This document shows positions 19,490-29,278 of a DNA stretch of 64,000 nucleotides, one piece after another. The translations under genes were made by a program, and so were the position numbers. The stretch lies in NCBI RefSeq assembly GCF_001558695.1, contig NZ_LNTU01000012.1, positions 372,001 through 436,000 of the forward strand, in the 5' to 3' direction. The first letter of the stretch is position 1, and the number at the start of each line of letters is the position of its first letter. A model generated the notes under the pieces. It had not been told where the DNA came from and did not search any database. It was given only the letters and a program-made list of their open reading frames with translations. Origin of the DNA: Paramesorhizobium deserti. Lineage in GTDB: Bacteria; Pseudomonadota; Alphaproteobacteria; Rhizobiales; Rhizobiaceae.

Positions 19490-20362
19490 TCAAATTTCCT
19501 GGGTTTCCGCCGGCAGATTGAGCCCGGCAAAATCGAACAGCTGGCGATCGAGCAGATGGCTCGGCCTGACATGGGCGAGCGCCCGGATCATGGTTTCCTT
19601 GCGTCCCGGCATGCGCTTTTCAATATCGGCGAGCATCGCCTTCATCGCATTGCGCTGCAGCCCATCCTGGCTGCCGCAGAGATCGCAGGGGATGATGGGA
19701 AAGCGCATGGCGGCGGCGAATTTTTCCAGATCATCCTCCGCCGCATAGGCCAGCGGACGCAGCACCATCACGTCGCCCTCGTCATTGATGAGCTTCGGCG
19801 GCATCGCCGCGAGCCTTCCGCCATGGAAGAGATTCATGAAGAAGGTTTCCAGAATATCCTCGCGGTGGTGGCCGAGCACCAGTGCCGAACAGCCCTCCTC
19901 CCGCGCCACGCGGTAGAGATTGCCGCGCCTGAGCCGCGAGCAGAGCGAGCAATAGGTCTGGTTCTCAGGCACCTTCTCGGTCACCACCGAATAGGTGTCC
20001 TTATATTCGATGCGGTGCGGAATGCCGTAGAGCTTCAGGAACTCCGGCAGGATATGCTTGGGAAAGTTCGGCTGGCCCTGGTCGAGATTGCAGGCGATGA
20101 GCTCGACGGGGAGAAGCCCGCGCCATTTCAAATCGAGCAGCAGCGCCAGGAGCCCGTAGGAATCCTTGCCGCCGGAGAGGCCAACCAGCCAGCGCTCGCC
20201 GGGCTGGACCATGGCGAATTCCTCGATCGCCTGCCGCGTCTGGCGCAAGAGGCGCTTGCGCAATTTGTTGAAGGCAACCGACGACGGCACATCGCGGAAC
20301 AGCGGATGGCAGCTGTCGGCTTCGCCGGCATCAGAGGAAAGGTCGGGGTCGTGAACGGTCAT
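19490..20362 (-). CDS. ttcA: tRNA 2-thiocytidine(32) synthetase TtcA
   Basis: A 290-residue ATP-pyrophosphatase that adds sulfur to cytidine 32 of certain tRNAs using a [4Fe-4S] cluster. The PP-loop [13 protein letters not shown], the [10 protein letters not shown] pair and the third Cys pattern CDLCGSQ, and [19 protein letters not shown] match TtcA, not TilS. AAAGGA is best spaced for ATG 20362 (MTVHDPD); ATG 20368 is two codons upstream. The longer open frame to 20527 runs into a repeat. Transcribed with the phosphatase downstream. Confidence 0.93.
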   Translation of the reverse strand: MTVHDPDLSSDAGEADSCHPLFRDVPSSVAFNKLRKRLLRQTRQAIEEFAMVQPGERWLVGLSGGKDSYGLLALLLDLKWRGLLPVELIACNLDQGQPNFPKHILPEFLKLYGIPHRIEYKDTYSVVTEKVPENQTYCSLCSRLRRGNLYRVAREEGCSALVLGHHREDILETFFMNLFHGGRLAAMPPKLINDEGDVMVLRPLAYAAEDDLEKFAAAMRFPIIPCDLCGSQDGLQRNAMKAMLADIEKRMPGRKETMIRALAHVRPSHLLDRQLFDFAGLNLPAETQEI

Positions 20363-20437
20363 GGCCATTCCTTTATCCGGCAGATGCGACAAAGGCAAAA
20401 CATGAATGGGACCACTACCCATAACGGCTATGGAAGT

Positions 20438-20516
20438 CCCCTCACCCGGCTCGCTGCGCGAGCCACCCTCTTCTCCCCAGCGGGGAGAAGGTGGCCCGAA
20501 GGGCCGGATGAGGGGG
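20438..20516. repeat. REP-like palindromic repeat
   Basis: The element opens CCCCTCACCC and closes GGATGAGGGG, and has a perfect inner stem CTTCTCCCC (20470-20478) / GGGGAGAAG (20482-20490). A related element lies at 60623-60734. It sits between ttcA and glsA; repeats of this form are common in intergenic space of alphaproteobacteria. Confidence 0.75.
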
Positions 20517-20538
20517 TATTGTTGCATACTGAAGGCCG

Positions 20539-21468
20539 TCAGGTCCCGAAAACCGACCAGCCCGTGCGCTGCGCCAGAAGCTCGAGCGCCGCGGTGCCGA
20601 CCAGTGAATTGCCATACTCGTTGAGCCCCGGCGACCAGACCGCTATCGACGCCTTGCCCGGCGCCACCGCCAGGATGCCGCCGCCGACACCGCTCTTGCC
20701 CGGCAGGCCGACCCGATAGGCGAAATCGCCCGAGGCGTCATAATGGCCGCACATCAGCATCAGCGCATTGATGCGCCGCGCCCTCTCCCGCGAGACGACG
20801 CGGCTGTCGAGCACCGGATTGCGCCCGCCGGCGGCGAGATAGAGCCCAGCCCTTGCAAGCTGGCGGCAGGACATGGCCAGCGCGCAATGGTGGAAATAGA
20901 CGCCGAGAACATGCTCCACCGGATGATTGAGCCGGCCGAAGGAGCGCATGAAATTGGCGAGTGCGAAATTGCGATATCCGGTCCCGGTCTCCGATTTCGC
21001 CACCTCATGATCGATGGCGATGCTATCATCGCCGGAAACGAAGCGGACGAAATGGACAATCTCGCCAATCGCTTCGCGCGGCTGATGCCCCGCCAGAATC
21101 ATATCCGCCACGGCAATGGCGCCGGCATTGATGAAGGGATTGCGCGGCCGCCCCTTCTCATATTCGAGCTGCACGATGGAATTGAAGGCCGTACCCGAGG
21201 GTTCGCGCCCGACGCGCGTCCATAGCGTATCGCCCGCCATGCCGAGCGCAAGCGTCAAGGTGAAGACCTTGGAAATGCTCTGGATGGAGAAAGGCGCGTC
21301 GGCATCGCCGGCGATATGGAAGCTACCATCGAGCGTGGCCACAGCGATGCCGAACTGCTTCGGATCGACCTTGGCGAGCTCGGGGATATAGTCTGCGACC
21401 TTGCCCTCGCCGATATGGCTTTTCAGATCGCGATAGACGCCGTCGACCAGTTCCTGCAATTCGCTCAT
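20539..21468 (-). CDS. glsA: Glutaminase
   Basis: A 309-residue serine-dependent glutaminase hydrolysing glutamine to glutamate and ammonia. The beta-lactamase-like catalytic SIQSISK contains Ser64 and Lys67, and [23 protein letters not shown] and [15 protein letters not shown] are conserved in the family. Length is standard for bacterial GlsA. It may help acid tolerance or nitrogen balance, as in other bacteria. It is followed upstream by rpsD on the same strand with a terminator in between, so it is probably its own unit. Confidence 0.95.
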   Translation of the reverse strand: MSELQELVDGVYRDLKSHIGEGKVADYIPELAKVDPKQFGIAVATLDGSFHIAGDADAPFSIQSISKVFTLTLALGMAGDTLWTRVGREPSGTAFNSIVQLEYEKGRPRNPFINAGAIAVADMILAGHQPREAIGEIVHFVRFVSGDDSIAIDHEVAKSETGTGYRNFALANFMRSFGRLNHPVEHVLGVYFHHCALAMSCRQLARAGLYLAAGGRNPVLDSRVVSRERARRINALMLMCGHYDASGDFAYRVGLPGKSGVGGGILAVAPGKASIAVWSPGLNEYGNSLVGTAALELLAQRTGWSVFGT

Positions 21469-21490
21469 CCGCCTCTCCGCCCTTGGATAT

Positions 21491-21522
21491 AAAAAAAGCC
21501 GCCCGGGATGCCCAGGGCGGCT
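21491..21522 (-). terminator. Terminator of rpsD
   Basis: On the reverse strand GCCGCCC/GGGCGGC arms (21515-21521 and 21498-21504) are followed by seven T (21491-21497), 24 nt after the rpsD stop codon. Confidence 0.9.
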
Positions 21523-21545
21523 CTTTCTCTAAACTGCCGGAAACC

Positions 21546-22163
21546 TTAGCGCGAATAGAATTCGACGACCAGGTTCGGTTCCATCTGCACCGCATAGGGC
21601 ACATCGGAGAAGGCCGGGACACGGGCGAACTTGGCGGTCATCTTGTTGTGATCGACCTCGATATAGTCAGGCACGTCGCGTTCGGCTAGCTGGGTCGCTT
21701 CCAGCACCAGGGCGAGCTGCTTCGACTTCTCGCGCACCTCGATCACGTCGCCCGCCTTGCAGCGGTAGGACTGGATGTTGACGCGACGGCCATTGACATT
21801 GATATGGCCGTGATTGACGAACTGGCGCGCGGCGAAGATCGTCGGGACGAACTTGGCGCGGTAGACGACGGCGTCGAGACGGGACTCCAGAATGCCGATC
21901 AGGTGCTCACCCGTATCACCCTTGCGGCGGGAAGCTTCCTCATAGACCTTGCGGAACTGCTTTTCCGAAATATCGCCGTAATAGCCCTTGAGCTTCTGCT
22001 TGGCGCGCAGCTGCACGCCGAAATCGGAGAGCTTGCCCTTGCGGCGCTGACCATGCTGGCCGGGGCCATATTCACGGCGGTTGACCGGGGACTTCGGACG
22101 GCCCCAGATATTTTCGCCGAGACGGCGGTCAATCTTGTATTTTGCGGATTCGCGCTTGCTCAT
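21546..22163 (-). CDS. rpsD: 30S ribosomal protein S4
   Basis: A 205-residue primary 16S rRNA-binding protein. It starts [20 protein letters not shown] and contains the S4 RNA-binding domain (about 95-160: [32 protein letters not shown]). ATG 22163 gives normal length; the frame stays open upstream without support. It is monocistronic here, away from the alpha operon, as in other Hyphomicrobiales. The promoter and a 5' hairpin are listed separately. Confidence 0.98.
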   Translation of the reverse strand: MSKRESAKYKIDRRLGENIWGRPKSPVNRREYGPGQHGQRRKGKLSDFGVQLRAKQKLKGYYGDISEKQFRKVYEEASRRKGDTGEHLIGILESRLDAVVYRAKFVPTIFAARQFVNHGHINVNGRRVNIQSYRCKAGDVIEVREKSKQLALVLEATQLAERDVPDYIEVDHNKMTAKFARVPAFSDVPYAVQMEPNLVVEFYSR

Positions 22164-22481
22164 CGCATTTCCCTTCAAACGTTGACGATCGAAGCTCAGC
22201 ACTTCGATCCAGGAAACGCGCCCTCCTCTGCCCTCCGTTTGCGAGGACTGACAGGACGATGCGCGCACGCTTTGCGGCAACCGTCCACGGGACACGTCAA
22301 ATGAAACGCAGGGCCGCAAAGCCCTGCGCTGGCTGGCTTCTAGACAGAGGGGGGCCGGATGTCAAGCCGCAATGACGGCTATCGGCCGAACGGGCATGAT
22401 ACGCTTTGTCACCAAGCGTGACGTGATGCGTGGCTTCCATGTGGCAATATGGGGGAAGCTGAAACAGCAGAAAGGCTGCCC
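22164..22481. promoter_or_regulatory. rpsD: rpsD promoter and long structured leader
   Basis: On the reverse strand TTGACA (22360-22365), 17 bases, then TAGAAG (22337-22342) form a near-consensus sigma-70 promoter. The transcript would start near 22330 and begin with a hairpin CGCAGGGC (22321-22328 / 22307-22314 as arms, loop TTTGCG), leaving a leader of about 165 nt before the S4 start. A long leader could permit self-control by S4, which is inference. The left-facing rest of the stretch, towards the extensin-like gene, shows nothing clear. Confidence 0.65.
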
Positions 22482-23507
22482 GTGAACCTATCCCTCCCGC
22501 GCCTGTGCCGCAACGGCCTTTTCACGATAATAGCCGCGGCGCTATGCCTCTTCATTGCTCCCGACATGGATATGCCAACCATTTCAGGCCAGGCGAAGGC
22601 CGAAAACATTCTCGATGTCTTCAAACCGAAGACAACGCGGAAAAGAACGACGCGAACCAGACGGACGGCGCAGCGCAAACAGAGCCAACGCCCCCGCAGG
22701 TCGTCCACAAGCGCCGGGACCAAGGCCGCCCCGGCCCTGGGCGCGGTCCCGGTTCCGCAGCCGAAACCCGGATCGGAAGAAGCGAAACCGGCGGAGAAGC
22801 AGCCCCAGACGGAGCAGAAAGGACCTGCTCCCACGCCGGAGGAAAAACCCCAAGCCGAACCGCAGGGAACGCCGCCTGTCCCGGCTACACCCCCGGCGAA
22901 GACCGACGATGCGGCACCGCATGATGAGAAGACGGTCGAGGAGAAGGATGAACGCGTCTATCAGGCCGCCTGCCCGGCGCTGATGAATGGCGACGTCCAG
23001 GGCAAGCTCGTCGCGCCTTTGTCCGACGGCATATGCGGAGAACGCTCGCCGCTGTCGCTTACCGCCATCGGCAAGGAACCCTCCCTGCCTTTCGCCTCTC
23101 CGATCATCACCAACTGCGCGATGGCCGTCACGCTGGCTCAATGGTCATCGGGCGTGCGTGCGGCAGCGCTGAAATCCTTCGGTTCGGAAATCGAGGCAAT
23201 CGGCACCGGCTCGGACTATCAATGCCGCAAGGTCAATGGCGCCTCCTCCGGCCGCACCTCAGAGCACGCCTTCGCCAATGCGTTGGACATCATGTCCTTC
23301 CGTCTCAAGAACGGCCGGACGACCGAGCTTGCGACCGGCTGGGATGGCACGCCGGAAGAGAAGGAATTCTGGCGCGCCGTCCACAAGACAAGCTGCGATA
23401 TGTTCATGACCGTCATCGGCCCCGATGGCGACGCCGCCCACAAGACTAATCTTCATCTCGACCAGGGTTGCCATGGCGGTAACTGTACTTCACGCATTTG
23501 CCAGTAA
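22482..23507 (+). CDS. Extensin-like secreted protein
   Basis: About 341 residues from the GTG at 22482, which has AAAGG before it (an ATG at 22449 is another option). A signal/anchor segment is followed by a basic stretch, then a Pro/Glu/Lys/Ala-rich low-complexity linker of about 80 residues, then the extensin-like C-terminal domain from about VYQAACPALMNG. That domain has conserved Cys residues and RTSEHAFANALDIMSF plus NLHLDQGCHGGNC, whose His/Asp/His pattern resembles zinc LAS-type peptidoglycan peptidases. It likely acts at the cell wall; activity is unproven. Confidence 0.85.
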   Translation: MNLSLPRLCRNGLFTIIAAALCLFIAPDMDMPTISGQAKAENILDVFKPKTTRKRTTRTRRTAQRKQSQRPRRSSTSAGTKAAPALGAVPVPQPKPGSEEAKPAEKQPQTEQKGPAPTPEEKPQAEPQGTPPVPATPPAKTDDAAPHDEKTVEEKDERVYQAACPALMNGDVQGKLVAPLSDGICGERSPLSLTAIGKEPSLPFASPIITNCAMAVTLAQWSSGVRAAALKSFGSEIEAIGTGSDYQCRKVNGASSGRTSEHAFANALDIMSFRLKNGRTTELATGWDGTPEEKEFWRAVHKTSCDMFMTVIGPDGDAAHKTNLHLDQGCHGGNCTSRICQ

Positions 23508-23588
23508 AAGAAAGGATTTAACGAGTTAGAAACAATTGAATTTCAGCATGACTTTTAATTACGGCTATAAATACGAGGAAATAGAGTG

Positions 23589-24014
23589 ATGAAATTCTGT
23601 AAATCATTCATGATGATCATGTTCACATCCCTTATCGCAACCGGCGCCGCACATGCCGAGACGCCGCCGAAGAAATCACGGGATTTCAGAGGCAATTACG
23701 AAACGCTGGTAAAGGACCAGCACGCCTCGCCTGAGATGGCCGAGTGCATCGCGACCGGCTATGATCTCGTGAAGAAAAGCAAGAAGTTCGACCGCCTCGG
23801 CTTCACGCAGGAGGATATCGGCAAGGCCAAGGTCGATCGGAAACCTGGCAAGTTCAGCGCCAGGGATCACACGAAGGTGTCGACCGTCATCGCCGTTTCG
23901 GGCGAGGCTCGCCCACGCACGGATTCCACCAACTGGGCCGATATCACGCTGCGCTGCGGCATCAGCAAAAAAGGCAAGGTCAAGGCGATCGAGATCAAGA
24001 CCTCTGCGGATTGA
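23589..24014 (+). CDS. Small secreted protein, possibly BspC-like
   Basis: A 141-residue protein with an N-terminal signal peptide ending ATGAAHA, and a mature part with two Cys (in AECIATGYD and LRCGISKKG) that could pair. The sequence resembles small secreted proteins annotated in Brucella relatives as BspC-domain proteins, but I am unsure of this. GAGGA lies about ten bases before ATG 23589; GTG 23586 is the other start. It follows the extensin-like gene by 81 nt. Confidence 0.6.
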   Translation: MKFCKSFMMIMFTSLIATGAAHAETPPKKSRDFRGNYETLVKDQHASPEMAECIATGYDLVKKSKKFDRLGFTQEDIGKAKVDRKPGKFSARDHTKVSTVIAVSGEARPRTDSTNWADITLRCGISKKGKVKAIEIKTSAD

Positions 24015-24038
24015 ACCGCGTTTCGCCTGAACAACTCC

Positions 24039-24449
24039 TCAGTTCTCCGCATCGAAAGCCGCGCGGGCCGCGCGCAGGGCGGCACGATTTTGGGCCGCCC
24101 ACTGGCCGAGCGTATCGATCGGTCCTGCGAGCGAGTGGCCGAGATCGGTTAGCGAATATTCGACTTCCGGCGGCGAGACAGGCCTGACCCGCCGCGCCAC
24201 CAGCCCATCGCGCTCCAGCGACCGGAGCGTCACCGTCAGCATGCGCTGCGATATGCCCTCGATCGAGCGGCGGAGTGCGTTGAAGCGCAATGGCCCCTGC
24301 TGCAGATTGAATATCACCAGGATGCTCCACGTATCCCCCACCCGGTCAAGCACCTCGCGGATCGGGCAGCCTCCATCGCCGTCCGACGCAAAGCCCGGCG
24401 ATGTGGAAAGAAGCGGCGCGCCGTCTTGCGGCTTTGTCGAAATCGTCAT
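24039..24449 (-). CDS. HxlR-family regulator
   Basis: A 136-residue winged-helix protein of the MarR-like HxlR group. CPIREVLDRVGDTWSILVIFNLQQGPLRFNALRRSIEGISQRMLTVTLRSLERDGLV is the full domain, and the N-terminal Cys in GGCPI is the usual redox/electrophile-sensing residue. It is divergent from an NAD(P)-binding oxidoreductase gene, as is usual for HxlR regulators that control a neighbour in response to aldehydes, quinones or diamide-like stress. Confidence 0.9.
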   Translation of the reverse strand: MTISTKPQDGAPLLSTSPGFASDGDGGCPIREVLDRVGDTWSILVIFNLQQGPLRFNALRRSIEGISQRMLTVTLRSLERDGLVARRVRPVSPPEVEYSLTDLGHSLAGPIDTLGQWAAQNRAALRAARAAFDAEN

Positions 24450-24567
24450 CTTCCAAATCCTTTGCAGCCCGGGCGAACGCTCCTTCCATTCGCGGGCGCG
24501 GTTACATCCATGTGCCCTGAATAGAAAAAAGTGCGTTCTTCACAAACCGCGATGCGCTTTATAAGTA

Positions 24568-24582
24568 GTTATCATTGATAAC
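24568..24582. promoter_or_regulatory. Candidate HxlR operator
   Basis: GTTATC-ATT-GATAAC is a perfect inverted repeat in the divergent space between the HxlR gene and the oxidoreductase gene, next to the promoter-like TATAAG at 24560. Confidence 0.45.
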
Positions 24583-24633
24583 CTGATCACCCAAAATACC
24601 TTAATTATCCCGGAAATGAAAGGAACGCATCTC

Positions 24634-25278
24634 ATGGCAAAGATCGCCCTCATCGGCGCCACCGGCTTCGTCGGCGCGCAGCTCCTGAAAGAAGCAGCCG
24701 CGCGCGGCCATGCCGTCACCGCCCTCGTCCGTCATCCTGAGAAAGTGGAAAAGCTGGCGAACGTTACCGCCGCCAAGGCCGACGTTCTCGACACCGATGC
24801 GCTTGCCAAGCAGCTTGCCGGGCACGATATCGTCATATCAGCCTATAATCCGGGCTGGGGCGATCCTGAAATCCGCGCGACCCATGTGAAGGGCAGCCGC
24901 TCCATCAATGAGGCGGCGAAGAAAGCCGGCGTCAAGCGGCTGATCGTCGTCGGTGGCGCCGGCAGCCTGGAAGTCGCCCCCGGCGTCCAGCTTGTCGACA
25001 CTCCCGAATTTCCCGCCCAGTGGAAGGAAGGCGCGCTCGGTGCCCGCGATGCGCTCAATGAGCTGCGTACAGAAAACGGGCTCGACTGGACCTTCGTATC
25101 CCCCGCCATCCATCTGGAGCCCGGCGAGCGCACCGGCAAATATCGCCTCGGCGGCGACCAGCCGGTCTTCGACGACAAGGGCGAGAGCAAGATCTCGGCC
25201 GCCGATCTGGCTGTCGCCATCCTCGACGAAGCCGAACAGGGCAAGCACATCCGCAAGCGCTTTACCGCTGCTTATTGA
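24634..25278 (+). CDS. NAD(P)-binding oxidoreductase, atypical SDR
   Basis: A 214-residue Rossmann protein of the NmrA-like/YwnB group of atypical short-chain dehydrogenases. The nucleotide site is IALIGATGFVGAQLLKEA at residues 4-21; AARGHAVTALVRHPEKV and RLIVVGGAGSLEVAPG follow. Such proteins reduce quinones or act as redox-state sensors; the substrate is open. AAAGGA, contained in an upstream ATG codon context at 24616, is the ribosome site for ATG 24634. Probably controlled by the divergent HxlR protein. Confidence 0.85.
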   Translation: MAKIALIGATGFVGAQLLKEAAARGHAVTALVRHPEKVEKLANVTAAKADVLDTDALAKQLAGHDIVISAYNPGWGDPEIRATHVKGSRSINEAAKKAGVKRLIVVGGAGSLEVAPGVQLVDTPEFPAQWKEGALGARDALNELRTENGLDWTFVSPAIHLEPGERTGKYRLGGDQPVFDDKGESKISAADLAVAILDEAEQGKHIRKRFTAAY

Positions 25279-25618
25279 GGCGGCTCTTATGTTGATGGAA
25301 TCGCTTCAGCGAAATTCTCTTCTGAATCGTTGTAGTGATTGAAAGGTCGAGGCATGGATCCCAGTGACAAGCACTGGAATCCATGCCTCTACGGTGCAGT
25401 GGCTGCATCGTAGAAAATAGGCATCGTTTCCATCAAGGAGTGAACCACTCAGGAAAAATGCCCACCCCGGTTTCCTCCGGGTGACTTGAACACGAAAAGG
25501 TGCGTCCTTAACAACAGACGGGGCGCACCTTATCTGCTGCCGGGATCGTTCTTTTTCCACGCATGATCTTGTCCGAAAAGTCTGCAACTTTTCGGGATCA
25601 TTCCTCACCGAAAGGCTC
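25279..25618. repeat. Intergenic stretch with two palindromic repeats
   Basis: This gene-free 340 bases holds two repeats. The first, 25349-25389, has 18-base arms starting GAGGCATGGATCCCAGTG with a single mismatch and a five-base loop, matching the ends of the element at 29699-29848. The second, 25561-25600, carries CCGAAAAGT (25573-25581) / ACTTTTCGG (25587-25595) inside TGATC/GATCA, a form scattered in Brucella and rhizobial genomes. The sequence between them shows no gene. Confidence 0.75.
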
Positions 25619-26662
25619 ATGGCCATGGAACTCGGCATCTACACATTCGCGGATATGGGACCGGACCCGAAGACCGGACGGCCGATGGCGCCCACTGAGC
25701 GGCTCAAGAACCTCATCGAGGAGATCGAGCTGGCCGACCAGGTCGGGCTCGACGTCTTCGGCGTGGGCGAGCATCACCGCCCGGAATATGCCGTCTCCGC
25801 TCCCGCCGTGGTGCTTGCCGCGGCCGCCACGCGGACGAAGAATATCCGGCTGACCAGCGCGGTGACCGTGCTCTCCTCCGACGATCCGATCCGCGTATTC
25901 CAGAGCTTTTCCACCCTGGACCTCATCTCCGGCGGCCGGGCCGAGATCATGGCCGGGCGTGGCTCCTTCATCGAATCCTATCCGCTTTTCGGCTATGATT
26001 TGAACGACTACGACAAGCTTTTTGCCGAAAAGCTCGATCTGCTTCTGGCCCTGCGAAAGAGCGAGCGGGTCACCTGGTCGGGAGAATTGCGGGCCCCGAT
26101 CAACGATCGCGGGATCTATCCGCGCCCTCTGCAGGACCCGCTGCCGGTGTGGATCGCAGTCGGCGGCACGCCGCAATCGGTGGTGCGCGCCGGGCTGCTC
26201 GGCCTGCCGCTTGCAATTGCCATCATCGGCGGCGATCCCGAGCGTTTCGCGCCGCTGGTTGAGCTCTATCGCGAGGCCGGCGCCAAAGGCGGCCATGCGC
26301 CGGACGCCTTACGCGTCGGCATCAACTCCCATGGCTACATCGCCGGGGATTCGCAGGCCGCCGCCGACGAATTCTTCCCGCCCTACGCCCATGTCATGAG
26401 CCAGATCGGCCGCGAGCGGGGTTGGCCGCCGACCACCCGCGCCCAGTTCGACGCCATGCGCGGCCCCCATGGCTCGCTTCTGGTAGGAAGCCCTGAGGAA
26501 GTCATCGACAAGATCCTGCTCGAACATTCCTATTTCAAGCACGACCGCTTCCTGATGCAATCAGGTCTCGGCAACCTGCCGCACGACAAGATGATGAAGA
26601 CGATCGAGCTGTTCGGGACACGCGTGGCGCCTGAGGTGAGGAAAGCACTCAGGAGTGAGTAG
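25619..26662 (+). CDS. LLM-class flavin-dependent monooxygenase
   Basis: A 347-residue TIM-barrel flavoprotein related to bacterial luciferase. The N-terminal [45 protein letters not shown], and [26 protein letters not shown] segments are family-typical FMNH2/substrate-contact regions. Members oxidise alkanes, sulfonates or other small compounds using reduced flavin supplied by a reductase. None is encoded beside it. AAAGG precedes the two candidate Met codons (25619, 25625). Confidence 0.88.
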   Translation: MAMELGIYTFADMGPDPKTGRPMAPTERLKNLIEEIELADQVGLDVFGVGEHHRPEYAVSAPAVVLAAAATRTKNIRLTSAVTVLSSDDPIRVFQSFSTLDLISGGRAEIMAGRGSFIESYPLFGYDLNDYDKLFAEKLDLLLALRKSERVTWSGELRAPINDRGIYPRPLQDPLPVWIAVGGTPQSVVRAGLLGLPLAIAIIGGDPERFAPLVELYREAGAKGGHAPDALRVGINSHGYIAGDSQAAADEFFPPYAHVMSQIGRERGWPPTTRAQFDAMRGPHGSLLVGSPEEVIDKILLEHSYFKHDRFLMQSGLGNLPHDKMMKTIELFGTRVAPEVRKALRSE

Positions 26663-26668
26663 GGAATA

Positions 26669-26719
26669 GGGAATAGTGAGATAGTAATCCTATTCCTTAT
26701 TCCCTATCTCACTATTCCC
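26669..26719. terminator. Long inverted repeat between convergent genes
   Basis: GGGAATAGTGAGATAG (26669-26684) and CTATCTCACTATTCCC (26704-26719) are perfectly complementary over 16 bp around a 19-base loop containing further CTATTCC copies. It lies between the LLM and murI genes; the right arm encodes the last residues of MurI. It could end both transcripts, or be a repeat element. Confidence 0.65.
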
Positions 26720-27559
26720 CAATCCAAACCCCTGCATCAGCCGCCTTGTCGAGAAATCCGGCTGGCCGGAGGTGAAGATGGCGATGTCGTCGCCATGTTC
26801 CGGCTGCGCGTCGCTGCCTGAGAGGAGCGAACGGGCGCGCCGCGCAATCGCCTCCGCCGGGTCGAGCCAGTCGACCGGCCACGGTGCCAGCCGGCGGAAG
26901 ACATTGGCCATAAAGGGGTAATGCGTGCAGGCGAGCACGACGATATCCGTGCGTCCGCGATCAGTCTCGATGAAGCAGGGTTCGATTTCGGCGCGCACGG
27001 CATCGTCGTCCACCGTCTCGCCCCGGATATGGGCCTCCGCCATACGGGCGAGATTTTCGCTGCCGATCAGCCGCACATGGCATTGCGTGGCGAAGGACTG
27101 GATCAATTCGCGCGTATAGGCGCGCCTGACCGTGCCTGGTGTCGCCAATACCGAGACGAGGCCGGAGCGCGTGCGCTCCGCCGCAGGCTTGATCGCCGGC
27201 ACGGTGCCGACAAAGGGCGTTCCGGGATAGGCACCGCGCAGATCGTCCAGCACCAGCGTCGATGCCGTGTTGCAGGCGATGATAGCGATTTCCGGATCGT
27301 GCTGGGTGAGAAATTCACGGAAAAGCGTGACGATGCGCTCGCGAAGTGCGACCTCATCCCAGCCGCCATAGGGAAAGCCGGCATCGTCGGCAATATAGAC
27401 GAAGCGGCGATCCGGCATCAGCACCCGCGCCTCGCGCAGCACCGTCAGCCCGCCGATGCCGCTGTCGAAGACGAGGATGGGACGGGACGCCGCCGCGTCA
27501 GCCTCCTGCCTTTCAAGAAGTACCGCCGCGTCCTGCCCCATCGGTTCCTCCAGCATCAT
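26690..27559 (-). CDS. murI: Glutamate racemase
   Basis: A 289-residue cofactor-independent racemase making D-glutamate for peptidoglycan. [10 protein letters not shown] at 31-40, first catalytic Cys96 in IIACNTAST, and second Cys211 with His213 in LACTHYPF are all in place. The first 25 residues are variable, so a start nearer residue 7 is possible. It overlaps the trmJ stop by four bases and is probably cotranscribed after trmJ. The last ten residues (GNSEIGNKE region) come from the palindrome described above. Confidence 0.95.
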   Translation of the reverse strand: MMLEEPMGQDAAVLLERQEADAAASRPILVFDSGIGGLTVLREARVLMPDRRFVYIADDAGFPYGGWDEVALRERIVTLFREFLTQHDPEIAIIACNTASTLVLDDLRGAYPGTPFVGTVPAIKPAAERTRSGLVSVLATPGTVRRAYTRELIQSFATQCHVRLIGSENLARMAEAHIRGETVDDDAVRAEIEPCFIETDRGRTDIVVLACTHYPFMANVFRRLAPWPVDWLDPAEAIARRARSLLSGSDAQPEHGDDIAIFTSGQPDFSTRRLMQGFGLGNSEIGNKE

Positions 27560-28410
27560 TCCTCTACGTCTTCGCTTTTCGCCTTCTTCGCGCCGGCCAA
27601 GGGCTTCGGCTTTTCACGGCCCTCCGGCGCGCCGGAGCCACGCGGGTTCTTGCGGGTGAAATAATCGAGCGAGGAGACGATGCCGCGCAACAGCTTGACC
27701 TCAGCTTCGGCGAAGCTGGCGCGGGTCAGGACGGAGCGCAGATTGTGCACCATGATCTCCTTGCGCGCCGCGGGACGGAAATAACCGCGGACATCCAGAG
27801 CTTCCTCCAGATGATTGAAGAAACCGTGAAGCGTTTCCTTGCGCGCCGGCGCCAGTTCCGGCCCGCGAAAGGCGGTGTCAGTCTCGCTTTCCATGCCGGA
27901 TTTCATCCATTCATAGGACATCAGGAGCACGGCCTGGGCGATATTGAGCGAGGCAAAGGCAGGATTGACCGGGAATGTCACCAGCTCGTCGGCAAGGCTC
28001 ACTTCCTCATTGCTCAAGCCGAAGCGCTCGCGGCCGAAGAGAATGCCCGTCTTCTGCCCCGCCGAAAAACGCTGGCGAAGCGCCCTGCCCGCCTCAACCG
28101 GGCCTGCCACCTTCTTGAAGCCGTCGCGCTCGCGCGCCGTGGTGGCGAAGACGAAATTGAGATCCTCGATGGCAGAGGGAAGATCGTCATAGACCTTCGC
28201 GCCGTCGATCACGTGATCGGCCTTGCTCGCCGCAGCCCTCGCCTTTTCGTTCGGGAACTCTTCGCGCGGATTGACGAGGCGCAATTCGCTCAAGCCGAAA
28301 TTCGCCATGGCGCGCGCCACCATGCCGATATTTTCCGGCAATTGCGGCTCGACCAGGATGATGGCCGGTCCTTCCGTGATAAAAGGGCGATGTCTGTCCG
28401 TTCCTGCCAT
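27556..28410 (-). CDS. trmJ: TrmJ/SpoU-family RNA 2'-O-methyltransferase
   Basis: A 284-residue SPOUT methyltransferase. Motif 1 is [29 protein letters not shown], motif 2 [16 protein letters not shown] and motif 3 [17 protein letters not shown], forming the trefoil-knot SAM site. The closest known role is 2'-O-methylation of nucleotide 32 in tRNA by TrmJ. A Lys-rich C-terminal tail follows the catalytic domain. ATG 28410 (MAGTDRHR) has GAGAA upstream; the frame open to 28470 is not supported. Overlaps murI. Confidence 0.9.
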   Translation of the reverse strand: MAGTDRHRPFITEGPAIILVEPQLPENIGMVARAMANFGLSELRLVNPREEFPNEKARAAASKADHVIDGAKVYDDLPSAIEDLNFVFATTARERDGFKKVAGPVEAGRALRQRFSAGQKTGILFGRERFGLSNEEVSLADELVTFPVNPAFASLNIAQAVLLMSYEWMKSGMESETDTAFRGPELAPARKETLHGFFNHLEEALDVRGYFRPAARKEIMVHNLRSVLTRASFAEAEVKLLRGIVSSLDYFTRKNPRGSGAPEGREKPKPLAGAKKAKSEDVEE

Positions 28411-28596
28411 GCTATTCTCGATATGCGATTGAAATGCGCCCTCACTGGCACAACGCGATCCAAAACTCAAAGAATTACGGCGCGGTGATGTTCAAGGCGG
28501 CTCCGATAACGCCTCTATGTAGTAGCGGGATAACACCCCTGCGTCGTGATCCTGTGTCAAGCTTGTGCCGGTTCATGATTGATCAGGGAGGTTGAT

Positions 28597-29205
28597 ATGC
28601 GAGGAAAACGCATTCTGATGATCTGCGGCGATTTCGGCGAGGACTATGAAACCATGGTGCCGTTCCAGGCGCTGCTCGCCGTCGGCCATACCGTCCATGC
28701 CGTCTGCCCCGACAAAAAGGCCGGCGACAGCATTGCCACCGCCATCCACGATTTCGAAGGCGACCAGACCTATTCGGAGAAGCGCGGCCATAATTTCACG
28801 CTCAATGCCAGCTTCGCCGACATCAAGCCGGAGAGCTATGACGCGCTGGTCATTCCCGGCGGCCGGGCGCCGGAATACCTCCGGCTGAACGATACGGTCA
28901 TCTCGATGGTCCGCCATTTCTTCGATGCCGACAAACCGGTTGCCGCCATTTGCCATGGCGCGCAGTTGCTCGCCGCCGCCAAAGTGTTGAAGGACCGCAC
29001 CTGCTCGGCCTATCCCGCCTGCCGGCCGGAAGTCGAGCTCGCCGGCGGCTCTTATGCCGACATACCCGTCGATCAGGCGATCACCGACCGGAACCTCGTC
29101 ACCGCACCGGCATGGCCGGCCCATCCGGTCTGGCTGTCGCAGTTCTTTGCGGTGCTTGGCACGGAGATCAGCCACGGCGCGAGCAGCGTCAAATCGGCGG
29201 CCTGA
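28597..29205 (+). CDS. DJ-1/PfpI-family protein
   Basis: A 202-residue class I glutamine amidotransferase-like protein of the DJ-1/PfpI group. Conserved Glu15 in DFGEDYE, the Cys119-His120 nucleophile elbow in [10 protein letters not shown], and [13 protein letters not shown] are present. Family roles range from glyoxalase-type and deglycase activities to peptidase and stress protection. GGGAGG precedes ATG 28597. The following RHH gene is 73 nt away on the same strand. Confidence 0.88.
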   Translation: MRGKRILMICGDFGEDYETMVPFQALLAVGHTVHAVCPDKKAGDSIATAIHDFEGDQTYSEKRGHNFTLNASFADIKPESYDALVIPGGRAPEYLRLNDTVISMVRHFFDADKPVAAICHGAQLLAAAKVLKDRTCSAYPACRPEVELAGGSYADIPVDQAITDRNLVTAPAWPAHPVWLSQFFAVLGTEISHGASSVKSAA

Positions 29206-29278
29206 GCGGCGACGTTGCCGGTTGCAATGATCATGACTTCGGGTGACACTGAAGCCAATACATCGCTGGGAGGACCCG

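Noticed and set aside
18731-20719. 662-codon forward ORF antisense to the phosphatase and ttcA
   Set aside because: Both reverse-strand genes have intact catalytic motifs; the forward frame has no recognisable domain and crosses a repeat.
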